A stretch of DNA of 64,000 nt from Halorubrum sp. GN11_10-6_MGM (lineage in GTDB: Archaea > Halobacteriota > Halobacteria > Halobacteriales > Haloferacaceae), in NCBI RefSeq assembly GCF_005435165.1, contig NZ_SGUC01000008.1:44662-108661 (forward strand), given 5' to 3'. The translations under genes and the position numbers were made by a program. Shown here piece after piece: positions 44,595 through 52,939 of this stretch (positions are counted from its first letter, which is position 1; every line of letters starts with the position of its first letter). Below the pieces are notes generated by a model. It was given only the letters and a program-made list of their open reading frames with translations, did no database searches and was not told the origin of the DNA.

Positions 44595-45095
44595 TCAGCG
44601 ATACTCTTCAGGAAGGACCTCGCCGAAGAACTGAAGCCAGACGCGATACAGCTCGTCCGTTTCATACAATCTGTCGAGATGGATCGGAGGTATCTCTCTT
44701 CGAACGTCGTGTGACTCAGCTCGCACCCGTTTGACCCGCTCCGTCGACCATTCTCCCGGTTCGATCCCGTTGTCACGGAGCAGCTTTCGCAATGTAACGA
44801 TCGCAGTACGGTGGTTCCCATCCGGGAAGAAGTGTTTCCCTACGAGCGCGTGTATCCAGAGCGCGCACTGTTCGGGAAGCGGCCGGTCAGTTGGGAACTC
44901 CTCGAGAACCCGTTCGAGATCGCCGTTTCTCACTCGCCAGATCTCCTTTCGCTGTTCAAGGAACGACTCGTCGTGTGGATTGTCGTAGTGATGGCCGTCT
45001 GCTCTCAGAAATTGTGTATTCCGGAATTTGAAGTTCTCCGGCTCGATCGACGAAAGATCCGTGATACGAGGGGCTGGATCCGTCGAGTCTCCCAT
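44595..45095 (-). CDS. Doc/Fic-family protein
   Basis: The 166-residue protein has a Fic core with the loop HFFPDGNHRTA (His88-Arg96), the Doc-like HxFxDGNxR active-site motif that transfers a phosphate (Doc) or AMP (Fic) to target proteins. N-terminal ENFKFRNTQFLRADGHHYDN and helices around match. An inhibitory Phd-like partner is not visible upstream; the neighbours are tiny acidic and zinc genes. So it may be a stand-alone Fic enzyme or an orphan toxin. Confidence 0.85.
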   Translation of the reverse strand: MGDSTDPAPRITDLSSIEPENFKFRNTQFLRADGHHYDNPHDESFLEQRKEIWRVRNGDLERVLEEFPTDRPLPEQCALWIHALVGKHFFPDGNHRTAIVTLRKLLRDNGIEPGEWSTERVKRVRAESHDVRREIPPIHLDRLYETDELYRVWLQFFGEVLPEEYR

Positions 45096-45109
45096 TCGTT
45101 ACACGCCCC

Positions 45110-45234
45110 AACTCATTCGATCTACATTACTTGTGGGGGAGACATGCGTATACGGTTCCTCATCAGACCCGGTCGATACTGATGAATGCCCACAGGGTAG
45201 CTCTCACGAGATTGCGACCTACGATCTCGAGTAA
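45110..45234 (+). pseudogene. Decayed copy of the small zinc-ribbon gene
   Basis: The last codons encode VDTDECPQGSSHEIATYDLE, matching VEKDVDECPQCGSKEIAAYDLK of 43822-43977, with one cysteine lost (CPQC to CPQG). The upstream half is not recognisable. It is the left end of the second copy of a duplicated block. Confidence 0.7.
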
Positions 45235-45272
45235 TTGCTGAAGAGCTCACAGTTGGTAAAGCGAGTTCAACT

Positions 45273-45320
45273 CCTTATGTGTCACCCGAGCGCTAAAGTG
45301 GGACTAGTTGTTACATAAGG
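45273..45320. repeat. 48-bp dyad, copy C
   Basis: CCTTATGTG (45273-45281) and TACATAAGG (45312-45320), 30 bp apart, one base differing from copy B's left arm. The ATG of the intact DUF6788-like gene follows at 45322. Confidence 0.8.
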
Positions 45321-45321
45321 T

Positions 45322-45669
45322 ATGGAGGAGCCGTCACCACCCACCTCGCTCCCGAAGTATCTCGCAGAGGGGCTCCCAAAACAGGATACGGAGACACTCC
45401 ACGAGATACGGAACTACGTCGAGGCGCTCATCGAGTATCGCGACCAATCGGTTGACACCGAGGAGCTTCCCGAGACTGCGGAGCCCGTCGACGAGTCCGA
45501 TGGCGCAGGAAGCGGGACCGTCGTCAAAGAGAAGGTCACCTGTGGCGACGATAGCTGTAAGTGCGCCAGCGGAGACCCCGCGGATATGCACGGCCCGTAT
45601 CTCTATCGCTACTATCGTGAAAACGGGACGATGAAATCGGAGTACATCGGGAAGCCAGGAAGCGAGTAG
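45322..45669 (+). CDS. DUF6788-like small Cys-containing protein
   Basis: The 115-residue protein starts MEEPSPPTSLPKYLAEGLPK, has a helical middle (ETLHEIRNYVEALIEYRDQ) and ends in VKEKVTCGDDSCKCASG and GPYLYRYYRENGTMKSEYIG. The pattern C-x4-C-x-C then 'HGPYLYRYYR' is a small, possibly metal-binding module common in haloarchaeal plasmids and viruses; role unknown. The 48-bp dyad lies immediately upstream. An ancestral copy at 44064 is broken. Confidence 0.75.
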   Translation: MEEPSPPTSLPKYLAEGLPKQDTETLHEIRNYVEALIEYRDQSVDTEELPETAEPVDESDGAGSGTVVKEKVTCGDDSCKCASGDPADMHGPYLYRYYRENGTMKSEYIGKPGSE

Positions 45670-45733
45670 GGTGGATCAGGATAGTCGGGGTTCCAACGAT
45701 CCCAGTCAAATAGACAGTGCCAGTAAAACGACG

Positions 45734-46165
45734 TTACAGCGCTCGTGAGTCGGGTTCGACGATGCTGGCAAACGCGACGTTTGCTTGGACTTGCTCGATC
45801 TCGACCGACAGCTCATGACCTGGTTGTCCGCCGGGAACGATCACGACGTAGCCGCGTTCAACCTTCGCAATGCCGTCACCTTGATCACCAGTCGTCTCGA
45901 TCGTCACATCGCGGACCTCACCCTCATTTACTGGAGGAACGTCCGATGTTGGAGTTTCCTCTTGTACAATTGATTGGGGTTGGTCTTTCTGGGTCTTCTG
46001 TTCTTTCGAAGATTCCGATGTAAGGACGGCAATACGGTACGTTTCGTCGACAGCGAGCGTGTCATGTTCGACTTCATTCGACGGAATGTCCACGACATAT
46101 GACCCATCACGTTCTTCGATTTGAGCACTGAACAGAGAACGAAACGAATCAGGAATTTCAGTCAT
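45734..46165 (-). CDS. TRAM-domain RNA-binding protein
   Basis: The 143-residue protein ends in a TRAM domain (about 80-140): VNEGEVRDVTIETTGDQGDG, IAKVERGYVVIVPGGQPGHE, then VEIEQVQANVAFASIV. The N-terminal half (SYVVDIPSNEVEHDTLAVDE) is a family-specific strand region. Archaeal TRAM proteins act as RNA chaperones or tRNA binders. It lies between the duplication block and the origin. Confidence 0.9.
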   Translation of the reverse strand: MTEIPDSFRSLFSAQIEERDGSYVVDIPSNEVEHDTLAVDETYRIAVLTSESSKEQKTQKDQPQSIVQEETPTSDVPPVNEGEVRDVTIETTGDQGDGIAKVERGYVVIVPGGQPGHELSVEIEQVQANVAFASIVEPDSRAL

Positions 46166-46284
46166 CGGATGTCAATAGTGTAGGAAGCACAGAGTATCTA
46201 AATGTCCCGTATCAGAATCTTGGAGAGACGGGTACTATTGTGAATGAAGCGATCGTATCTCAGAGGGTCGGACCAGTGTCTACA

Positions 46285-46735
46285 CACCATAGCGTCCGCT
46301 GTTCTCAGAGAGCGGCTAGACAGAACAGCGGACACGGTGGTGTGGCACCCACTAAGTGGTCGATAGCGTGAGGGAGAGAACGGCGGACACGGTGGTGTCC
46401 ACCAGTAGTGTACGGCCTAGATCATCAGTGGAAGTACCTAATCTGGAGAAAGAGAACAATAGAGTGGATAGTTAGTATTGTTGAACCCTCCCCCCACAGT
46501 GTCCGCAGTTCTATGCGAATCAAGTGGGAGACTTATTTGTGCTACCTACTAATCATATAGTCTATTCTTGATACTACGGACCAGTAGTAATACTATAGTA
46601 ATAAATCTATCTATATTTCAGAGCCAGTATAGAGTGCTTTGATTAAAATTTCTATTAACAGCGGACATAGTGGGGGGAGGGTGTGACAGCATGATATAAA
46701 TAAGAAGAGAACGGCGGACACTACGGACGGGGTGG
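46285..46735. other. Replication origin with repeated Orc boxes
   Basis: Boxes with the consensus GAAC(A/G)GCGGACAC.GTGG lie at 46285-46306 (minus), 46321-46345, 46376-46400, 46486-46512 (minus), 46657-46681 and 46708-46735 (plus). The inner pair 46486-46512 and 46657-46681 extend into CCCTCCCCCC/GGGGGGAGGG and face each other across a 144-bp AT-rich stretch with many TATAGT-like words, a likely unwinding element. This is the standard haloarchaeal oriC design, next to orc1/cdc6. Confidence 0.88.
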
Positions 46736-46773
46736 TTTTATAATGGAAGCGATTTATTGATAGACGTACGACG

Positions 46774-48018
46774 ATGGGAATGTTCGAGCGGGACACGGAT
46801 ATTTATCGTGACCGGGACGCCCTTCGTGAGGACTACCAACCCGAGCAGCTGGTCGGTCGAGACGAGGAACTCAACACATATCAGACGACCCTACAGCCAG
46901 TTATTAACGGTGAGCAACCGAACAACGTCTTTCTCTACGGTAAGACAGGTGTCGGGAAGACAGCCGCAACGAGATATCTTCTTGATCATCTTCAGTCCGA
47001 TGCGGCCGCGTACGACGATATTGATCTCTCGGTGGTTATGCTCAATTGCGACGGCCTGACATCGAGCTATCAGATCGCGACCCGCTTAGTTAACGAGTTT
47101 CGGGACGACACCGATCAGATCAGCACGACCGGGTATCCACGAGCTGCCGTCTACGATATGCTCTGGAACGAGTTAGACACTAATGGGGGGACAATTCTGA
47201 TCGTCCTTGACGAGGTCGATCACATCGAGGATGACTCCATCCTCTATCAGTTGCCGCGAGCTCGAGCGAATGGTAATCTTGAGACAGCCAAGACTGGGAT
47301 TATTGGTATCTCGAACGACTTTTCATTTCGTGAGGACCTCTCCCCGAAGGTACGATCTTCACTGTGTGAGGAGGAGATCCACTTTCCTGCTTATGACGCC
47401 ACAGAACTACAGCAGATTCTCCAGCAACGAGCCGATGTCGCGTTTCACAAGGGCGTTCTTGAGGAAGGCGTCATCCGCCTCTGCGCTGCCTATGGGGCAA
47501 AGGATGCCGGCGACGCTAGGCAATCACTCGACCTACTGATGAAAGCAGGAGATATCGCTCGCGATGACTCTGCTGAACACGTAATCGATGAACACGTTCG
47601 TCAGGGCCGGACATCACTCGAACGGGGGCGAATTCGTGAAGGAATTGGGGGCCTCACCCAGCATGGGCACCTCGTGTTGTATGCCGTGTTGACGCTCGAT
47701 CAGCAGGGGAAGACTCCGGTTCGCTCGCGGGATGTTCGACCCCGATATACGAGTATGGCCGAGCGGGCAGGGATCAACCCGCTCGTTACACGCCGGATGC
47801 GTGATCATCTTAGCGAACTCATTATGCTCGGGATTCTTGATGTCACCGAGCGCAATGAGGGTCGCCGCGGTGGAACCTACCGCGAGTATTCTGTGTCAAT
47901 GGACCCAGAGCTAATCATCTCTGCGATGGCTGATACTGTCGAACTCGTTGGAATCCACGAGTCGATAGAGAAGTTGCTTGAGCGGGAATCTACGTCAACC
48001 CTCCAAGACTATCAGTAG
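46774..48018 (+). CDS. orc1: Orc1/Cdc6-type replication initiator
   Basis: The 414-residue protein has the AAA+ core: LYGKTGVGKTAATRYLLDHL (Walker A), ILIVLDEVDHIEDD (Walker B), GIIGISNDFSFREDLSPKVR (sensor 1) and the winged-helix C-terminus (VRSRDVRPRYTSMAERAGIN PLVTRRMRDHL). It binds the origin boxes upstream and loads MCM. A plus-strand AT-rich promoter with TATAATGG precedes it. Its position next to the box array makes this replicon self-sufficient. Confidence 0.95.
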   Translation: MGMFERDTDIYRDRDALREDYQPEQLVGRDEELNTYQTTLQPVINGEQPNNVFLYGKTGVGKTAATRYLLDHLQSDAAAYDDIDLSVVMLNCDGLTSSYQIATRLVNEFRDDTDQISTTGYPRAAVYDMLWNELDTNGGTILIVLDEVDHIEDDSILYQLPRARANGNLETAKTGIIGISNDFSFREDLSPKVRSSLCEEEIHFPAYDATELQQILQQRADVAFHKGVLEEGVIRLCAAYGAKDAGDARQSLDLLMKAGDIARDDSAEHVIDEHVRQGRTSLERGRIREGIGGLTQHGHLVLYAVLTLDQQGKTPVRSRDVRPRYTSMAERAGINPLVTRRMRDHLSELIMLGILDVTERNEGRRGGTYREYSVSMDPELIISAMADTVELVGIHESIEKLLERESTSTLQDYQ

Positions 48019-48039
48019 TTCTTTTCGTGTGTTGGTTTC

Positions 48040-48122
48040 TCCGGACATCGTGGTGTCCGTTCCGCTCGGAGGCACACTCTCGTATGGATCGGTCGGACGA
48101 TAACAGCGGACAGTCCGGTGTG
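48040..48122. repeat. Downstream Orc-box-like elements
   Basis: CCGGACATCGTGGTGTCCG (about 48041-48059) and AACAGCGGACAGTCCGGTGTG (48102-48122) echo the origin box consensus. They lie just behind the orc1 stop. They may be extra initiator sites or autoregulatory. Confidence 0.6.
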
Positions 48123-48408
48123 ACGGTAGTTGCGTTCGATTGAAATATGAAGATATGACGCCTTGTTGAACGCAAGACAGCGTCGGGGTAAGATCAAATC
48201 TACACAGTATTATAGCGTTAGAGGCGCTCTTATTAAGAACCGTGAAAAGCGGCCATCTGCGTATACTGGTTTTATACTGAGGAACCAATTAACTGGTCAA
48301 TATAAACCGCCAATGGCGTGAAAAACAGCTGATAGAGTTACTCACTTTCATGTGTCCTGTGTGATCCTATGCAGTCAGAGTTCGATACTCCCGATTCAAT
48401 AGCGTATA

Positions 48409-48903
48409 CTATGGAAATTCGCGGCCACAGTCTGGACAGAAGGTTTCGCCGCCATCCAGCAGAGAGAGGCACTTAACGCAGAGACGATTGCTTGGACGGG
48501 TGGCGATATCCTCCAGAAAGTCCATCGCAGTCTGTGACGCAACCCCTGGCCGATAGCCGTTAGCGTACCCCGGCAGTGTTGAGGCCCATTGGACCGTTCC
48601 CTCATCATCGACTACCGCAACGTTCCCAGCGATATCGAGTTTCCCGTAGCGTTTGAACGCCTCTGACGGTGTCTGGTCGATAGTTTGGTTCAGGGCACGG
48701 TTACGTTTGAGGTCGCGCTCATAGACATCCTCAGGCCTTGAGGACCGTATTTCGCCTGGGAAGTTCGCGATCGTCCCGTGCTGCTCGTCGATCCGGTCGA
48801 TCTCGACAGCGATGCCGTGCGTATCATACAGCGTTCGAAAGAGTCGTAGCGTATGGTCGTGCCATTCTCGGATCTCCGCATCAGCGTAGTAGCGGAGAAT
48901 CAT
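48409..48903 (-). CDS. Hypothetical protein with C-terminal zinc ribbon
   Basis: The 164-residue protein starts MILRYYADAEIREWHDHTLR and has LYDTHGIAVEIDRIDEQHGT, a central 'NVAVVDDEGTVQWASTLPGY' segment, and a C-terminal zinc ribbon CVKCLSLLDGGETFCPDC. I do not recognise the family. Its ATG overlaps the stop of the upstream gene (ATGA), so the two are one operon; the region behind orc1 otherwise has no gene. A nuclease-associated role is possible but not supported. Confidence 0.65.
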   Translation of the reverse strand: MILRYYADAEIREWHDHTLRLFRTLYDTHGIAVEIDRIDEQHGTIANFPGEIRSSRPEDVYERDLKRNRALNQTIDQTPSEAFKRYGKLDIAGNVAVVDDEGTVQWASTLPGYANGYRPGVASQTAMDFLEDIATRPSNRLCVKCLSLLDGGETFCPDCGREFP

Positions 48904-49259
48904 GTGTCCTGCTCAGTGTTTTCTGCGGCTGCGATGCGGTCCGAGAGGCTTTGGGCGAGCCACTCGTTGGCGAGTTCGCTCGCACAATCGACCATCTGTT
49001 GATGGCTCATCCCCTCGGTTTCGAATGATTTGTAAACGTGCCATTGTTCCGCGCCTGGATCAAAGACAATCACATGTGTCTTCGCTTCCATATCCAGCAG
49101 GAACGCTTCGATCGTACTAGGAGACGATCCCGGAAAGCCCATAGCTCCGCGAACTTTTGGATTGTCGGTTTCGCCAATCTGCTTCACGATATCGTCGGTA
49201 ATGGGCTGGCTCGGAAGCGACGAGAGAAACGAAGGTGTGGTTTCTAAATCATCGGTCAT
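48900..49259 (-). CDS. Hypothetical protein, first gene of the pair
   Basis: The 119-residue protein includes PITDDIVKQIGETDNPKVRG, AMGFPGSSPSTIEAFLLDME and HVYKSFETEGMSHQQMVDCA. No known domain is seen. It is coupled by a 4-base overlap to the zinc-ribbon gene. Typical plasmid-like hypothetical with acidic composition. Confidence 0.65.
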   Translation of the reverse strand: MTDDLETTPSFLSSLPSQPITDDIVKQIGETDNPKVRGAMGFPGSSPSTIEAFLLDMEAKTHVIVFDPGAEQWHVYKSFETEGMSHQQMVDCASELANEWLAQSLSDRIAAAENTEQDT

Positions 49260-49433
49260 GCGTGGCGATTCGTGGTGAAATATCTTGAATCCGTGGACCT
49301 AGTCGTATCTTCCTGTTATATTTCACCTCCGTCACCGTAACGAAAAAGTGACTACCACCACCCGATGACGAATCTATCGATAATCTCTGTGAACAACCTT
49401 AGACATTTACTATCGCGCTCTCTCACTACGAAT

Positions 49434-50426
49434 ATGTCGTTTCGGGTCAGCTGGCACAATCTCCTTGAGCGGTTAGATGACCTCCCGGAAGGAGCGACGC
49501 TTCGGACACCACTCTCGAACGACCGGTTTCAGATAACTGGCGTCCAGGAACACCGCGTCATCATCAGATTCTCAGATAGCGGTGAGTCGCGACCGATTCA
49601 AAAAGACCAGTTTGAGACACTATATCGACGTGTCTCCGACTCTACCGATGGGTTCGACCTCGATCGACTCCCACCCGATGCGGATCCATACCCGACGGTA
49701 TTGAGTCTTCATCCACGATTCGAGGTGAACGACGACCGAGGTGTGATAATCGAGACCGAAGCGCCAACCACCTCATTGTTGCTAGACGAGGACCCGTCCT
49801 CTGAGCCTGCTCCCGACGAACGGACAGAACCTGATCTCGATGTCTACGCGGATGCGCTGTTGCTCGTCGACGCGCTGGAACGTCACGAGGTTACAGCGCT
49901 CGAAGGTGTCGAGACAGGGACACTCATCGACCTGTATACCTTGCTCTCGGACGTTCAACGGAACGCCAACGACCTCCGCAAGGAGATCGCGGATACGCTC
50001 TTAGACCGACTCCATCACGACCGACCGGTCTCGGGATCGTACGGCTCGGTCCAGCGGACGGCTCGGACGAACCGCTCGCTCAAAGACGACGAGGAGGTGC
50101 TGGACACGCTCGAATCAGCCGGGATCAACCGTGATCGGGTGGTGAGCGTTGATCGCGGGAAGGTTGACGACGCCCTCGAGGTGACTGATGTTGCCGAAAG
50201 CGACGTCTACGAGATTGACGAAACCGAGTACGTTCGGAAAGCCGAGGTGGACGAAGATCGCAAGGAGACGCGACTCCAAGGGCTGAAAGACCAACTTGCG
50301 GCGAGCGATGCTGACGATGCCGACCAGCTTCGCGACGAAGTCGAAGAGCTGGAATCGCGGATCGAGGAACTGACCGAATTCAAGTCTGGACAGTCGTATC
50401 ACACGCGCTCGAATGCCGACCGGTGA
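49434..50426 (+). CDS. Acidic coiled-coil protein of plasmid/virus type
   Basis: From ATG 49434 the protein has 330 residues: an N-terminal domain (MSFRVSWHNLLERLDDLPEG, TPLSNDRFQITGVQEHRVII), a long acidic middle, and a C-terminal coiled coil (VDEDRKETRLQGLKDQLAAS, DQLRDEVEELESRIEELTEF). The segment YADALLLVDALERHEVTALE also looks helical. I cannot name a family; similar genes sit beside plasmid origins in haloarchaea. The longer start at 49365 adds an unlikely hydrophobic lead. Confidence 0.65.
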   Translation: MSFRVSWHNLLERLDDLPEGATLRTPLSNDRFQITGVQEHRVIIRFSDSGESRPIQKDQFETLYRRVSDSTDGFDLDRLPPDADPYPTVLSLHPRFEVNDDRGVIIETEAPTTSLLLDEDPSSEPAPDERTEPDLDVYADALLLVDALERHEVTALEGVETGTLIDLYTLLSDVQRNANDLRKEIADTLLDRLHHDRPVSGSYGSVQRTARTNRSLKDDEEVLDTLESAGINRDRVVSVDRGKVDDALEVTDVAESDVYEIDETEYVRKAEVDEDRKETRLQGLKDQLAASDADDADQLRDEVEELESRIEELTEFKSGQSYHTRSNADR

Positions 50427-50523
50427 GTCGGTTTGATGACGTGACGAAAAGAACGAACAGGCCACGGCCGAGGGCAATTACGACGCAAGGACTCCAGAAC
50501 CGTTGATCGTCGTTGGGCTATGA

Positions 50524-50571
50524 CCTTATGTAGCATTCCATCACGTTTTCCCACCAGTTTGATACATAAGG
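50524..50571. repeat. 48-bp dyad, copy D
   Basis: CCTTATGTA (50524-50532) and TACATAAGG (50563-50571), same 48-bp length as copies B and C. No DUF6788-like gene follows here. It lies in the 300-bp gap before the winged-helix gene at 50726. Confidence 0.8.
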
Positions 50572-50725
50572 CATCGACCCCGCTGCGTGGGTTAACTCGA
50601 AAACGCCCATGCGGGTTTGTCGTGCTACCGAGTGGGAGAATTGGTACAATAATCACGGCCAATCTCATAACGAGTGTTAGCGACAGAAAGAACGATTATA
50701 ATGAATACACGTTAGCTGTTGGAAT

Positions 50726-51079
50726 ATGAGTGCGTCACAGGGTGAAGTCGATCTCTCGGAGGACGAACGTGCGGGTCTTGAACTGGTCCGTGAGACAGGT
50801 GGGATTCACCAGAGCGACTTTTGGAAAGAGCTAGATGTCTCTTCGCGAAAAGGAAGCCGACTAGTCGAAGCGCTTGAGAGTGCCGAGCTGATCCAGCGTG
50901 AGGAAACGGTGTACGAAGGTCAGCGGACCTACTATCTCGAACCAACAGCATCTGATCGTGACTTTTCACTGCTGATGGCGGGTGACATGCTCTCGCCATT
51001 CATTGGTGAAGAAGAGGTCGATCCGCAGGCAGACGCCTTCTCCCAATGGCTGATGAACATCACGTACGAGGAAGAGTGA
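50726..51079 (+). CDS. Winged-helix transcriptional regulator
   Basis: The 117-residue protein has VDLSEDERAGLELVRETGGI, HQSDFWKELDVSSRKGSRLV (recognition helix) and EALESAELIQREETVYEGQR, a single winged helix, then an acidic tail (GEEEVDPQADAFSQWLMNIT). Such one-domain regulators are common in haloarchaea. The TATA-like AACGATTATAATGAAT lies at about 50690-50705. No clear partner gene. Confidence 0.85.
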   Translation: MSASQGEVDLSEDERAGLELVRETGGIHQSDFWKELDVSSRKGSRLVEALESAELIQREETVYEGQRTYYLEPTASDRDFSLLMAGDMLSPFIGEEEVDPQADAFSQWLMNITYEEE

Positions 51080-51107
51080 CTCTTTTCTCGAGGGCTTCTG
51101 GCGGCCT

Positions 51108-51239
51108 TTAGTCGCCAAATCTCATACCTGTATTGAGGTAGGACTCAATATCCTCAATTGGGTGCCCATCTCGGATGAACTGCTTGTAGTCCTCGAACGC
51201 GTCGTCGCGACCAGCGGGGAGGATCACGATTCCGGTCAT
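51108..51239 (-). CDS. Short conserved-looking protein fragment
   Basis: From ATG 51239 the product is 43 residues: MTGIVILPAGRDDAFEDYKQ FIRDGHPIEDIESYLNTGMR FGD. It looks like the start of a larger haloarchaeal protein ('LPAGRDDAFEDY...DGHPI') whose rest is missing, which would make it a fragment. The family is not certain. Confidence 0.4.
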   Translation of the reverse strand: MTGIVILPAGRDDAFEDYKQFIRDGHPIEDIESYLNTGMRFGD

Positions 51240-51416
51240 GCTTGAGTGGAAATCACTAGTGGGAATCAAATAATTGGCTACAACTCTACGGAAAGGCTCT
51301 TTTGAATTCCTCATTTGGTGATATATTCTCGGAGCCGTGCTGAACCCAGAGCGTGAGTCGGTTGGCTGGGTGGCAAACGTGCCCGCGGACACCGGCCCGT
51401 TCACGAGTCGAGACAG

Positions 51417-51941
51417 TTAGTGCCCACTAAGCCGACGGCGACGCTGGGAGGCCCACCCTGCGACCGCTCCGAGGGGAACGAGCAGGGCACCGACCAGCGG
51501 ACTCCACGCAGTAGCGACGGTTCGAGTAACATCGACAGCAGTCCACAGCGGTTCCGGATAGAGCTGTATTGCGTAGTGTAACCCCTGCCCGGTAACGATA
51601 CTGAGGAGGAGTGGAAACAGTAGTACGTACACTCCTGCCAGTATTGGGACGAGTGCCACGATTCCGAGGGCCATCGCGCTACCCACGAACGCTCCCTTTT
51701 CCGGAGTAGATACCCGAGAGATGACCCGTCGCCAGACGATTGTGCCCAGCACAAATCCCGCGACAAACGCGAACTGTGGCGCGTGTCCGACCCAGTACTG
51801 CGCGTCTGGCGACAGCCGTAACGGGATTACCATCGCCACGAGTAAATAAAGGAGGGAGGCGGCGAGTGCCGCCGCCGCCGTGACGACCCCGGCACCCATA
51901 TCCTGCCACCACGTCACCGAGCGTTGCTGCCACGTGACCAT
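51417..51941 (-). CDS. Polytopic membrane protein of unknown function
   Basis: The 174-residue product from ATG 51941 has four or five hydrophobic helices (AGVVTAAAALAASLLYLLVA, APQFAFVAGFVLGTIVWRRV, GAFVGSAMALGIVALVPILA, LLSIVTGQGLHYAIQLYPEP and GALLVPLGAVAGWA). No family recognised. It lies between the plasmid-like part and the molybdate/tungstate transporter, transcribed in the same direction as the latter, 155 bp away. Confidence 0.65.
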   Translation of the reverse strand: MVTWQQRSVTWWQDMGAGVVTAAAALAASLLYLLVAMVIPLRLSPDAQYWVGHAPQFAFVAGFVLGTIVWRRVISRVSTPEKGAFVGSAMALGIVALVPILAGVYVLLFPLLLSIVTGQGLHYAIQLYPEPLWTAVDVTRTVATAWSPLVGALLVPLGAVAGWASQRRRRLSGH

Positions 51942-51997
51942 ACGGCCTTGAACGCTGCGTGGGAATATAACTGAGCGCAACCGGTCTGTGACAGGTG

Positions 51998-52053
51998 TAT
52001 CCTCTGTATCTCGCACGCCGATTCTATCAGCTCTTAAGGACTTCAACAGAGCC
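51998..52053 (+). repeat. Decayed insertion-element end
   Basis: CTCTGTATCTCGCACGCCGA at 52003 matches the start of the 76-bp repeats at 29615/30065, and GGACTTCAACAGAGCC (52038-52053) is like the IS end at 6702-6717. It suggests one family of element left ends at four places in the window. Confidence 0.45.
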
Positions 52054-52096
52054 GCAGAGTCGTATTCGAGGGTACACTCGGACCTGTACCGGTGGG

Positions 52097-52939
52097 TCAT
52101 TCTATTGAGTTCGAGGCTTCTTGCTCCACCACGGTCGGCACCCCGGCGAACCGCTGTACTGTAGCGACCACAACGAGCGTGACCGCCAACAGCGCGAGTG
52201 CGAGTGGAACAATCGCGTCGATACCGCCGGCGATAAAATCGACCCAGATACGTGTTGGTATCGTTCGAGGATTGTACGCGACCATCATCGTTGCGCCGAA
52301 CTCGCCGATGGCCCGCGAGAACGTGAGTATAACACCGGCGACAATCGCTCGTCTCGCGAGAGGGAGCGTCACGCGTCTGAACGTGGCTATCGGCCCGCAC
52401 CCGAGTGATCGAGACGCCTGTTCAAGCCGCTCATCAATTGATCCGAATCCAGCGCGGGAGGTAATCACGACGAACGGCGCGGCAACGAACGTCTGTGCGA
52501 GCACGATGCCGACGAGACTATCCGTCAGCGGTAGCCCGACCTGCGCCGCGGCCGCTCCAATCGGTGTGAACCGCCCAACCACACTGAGCAGCATCGCCCC
52601 GCCAACGACCGGCGGGACGACGAGTGGAAGCACGACCAGCGCCTCAACAAGTCGCTTCCCTGGAAACGTCTTGCGTGCAAGGACGTACGCGAGCGGAACG
52701 CCGAACACGGTCGAAATCGCGGTAGCGACGGGCGCGGTGAGGAGCGAGTTCCGGACCGCCGTCCGGCTCGTCGTCTGTAGCAGGGTCTCAACGACGGGAA
52801 CCGATCCGGTTCGGCCGAGGAACACCACGAAGGGGAGCGCGAAGTACACGAGCAGAACCACTCCGAGAACTCCAAAGACCAGCAGCGGGGGTACACGTCG
52901 TGATTTCGTGGCTGAGCGAGTTACATCAACAAGGCTCAT
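52097..52939 (-). CDS. wtpB: Molybdate/tungstate ABC transporter permease (WtpB/ModB-like)
   Basis: The 280-residue protein has six membrane helices and the permease EAA region: ASRSLGCGPIATFRRVTLPL near residue 195 followed by RRAIVAGVILTFSRAIGEFG ATMMVAYNPRTIP, the WtpB/ModB signature. It forms the channel for molybdate or tungstate. Its ATG overlaps the stop of the binding-protein gene by 4 bp. The matching ATPase gene (wtpC/modC) is not present in the window. Confidence 0.88.
   Translation of the reverse strand: MSLVDVTRSATKSRRVPPLLVFGVLGVVLLVYFALPFVVFLGRTGSVPVVETLLQTTSRTAVRNSLLTAPVATAISTVFGVPLAYVLARKTFPGKRLVEALVVLPLVVPPVVGGAMLLSVVGRFTPIGAAAAQVGLPLTDSLVGIVLAQTFVAAPFVVITSRAGFGSIDERLEQASRSLGCGPIATFRRVTLPLARRAIVAGVILTFSRAIGEFGATMMVAYNPRTIPTRIWVDFIAGGIDAIVPLALALLAVTLVVVATVQRFAGVPTVVEQEASNSIE

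Noticed and set aside
51417..52400. 327-residue minus frame as one protein
   Set aside because: Only the part from 51941 encodes a credible membrane protein; the upstream part is antisense-like Arg-rich and overlaps wtpB.
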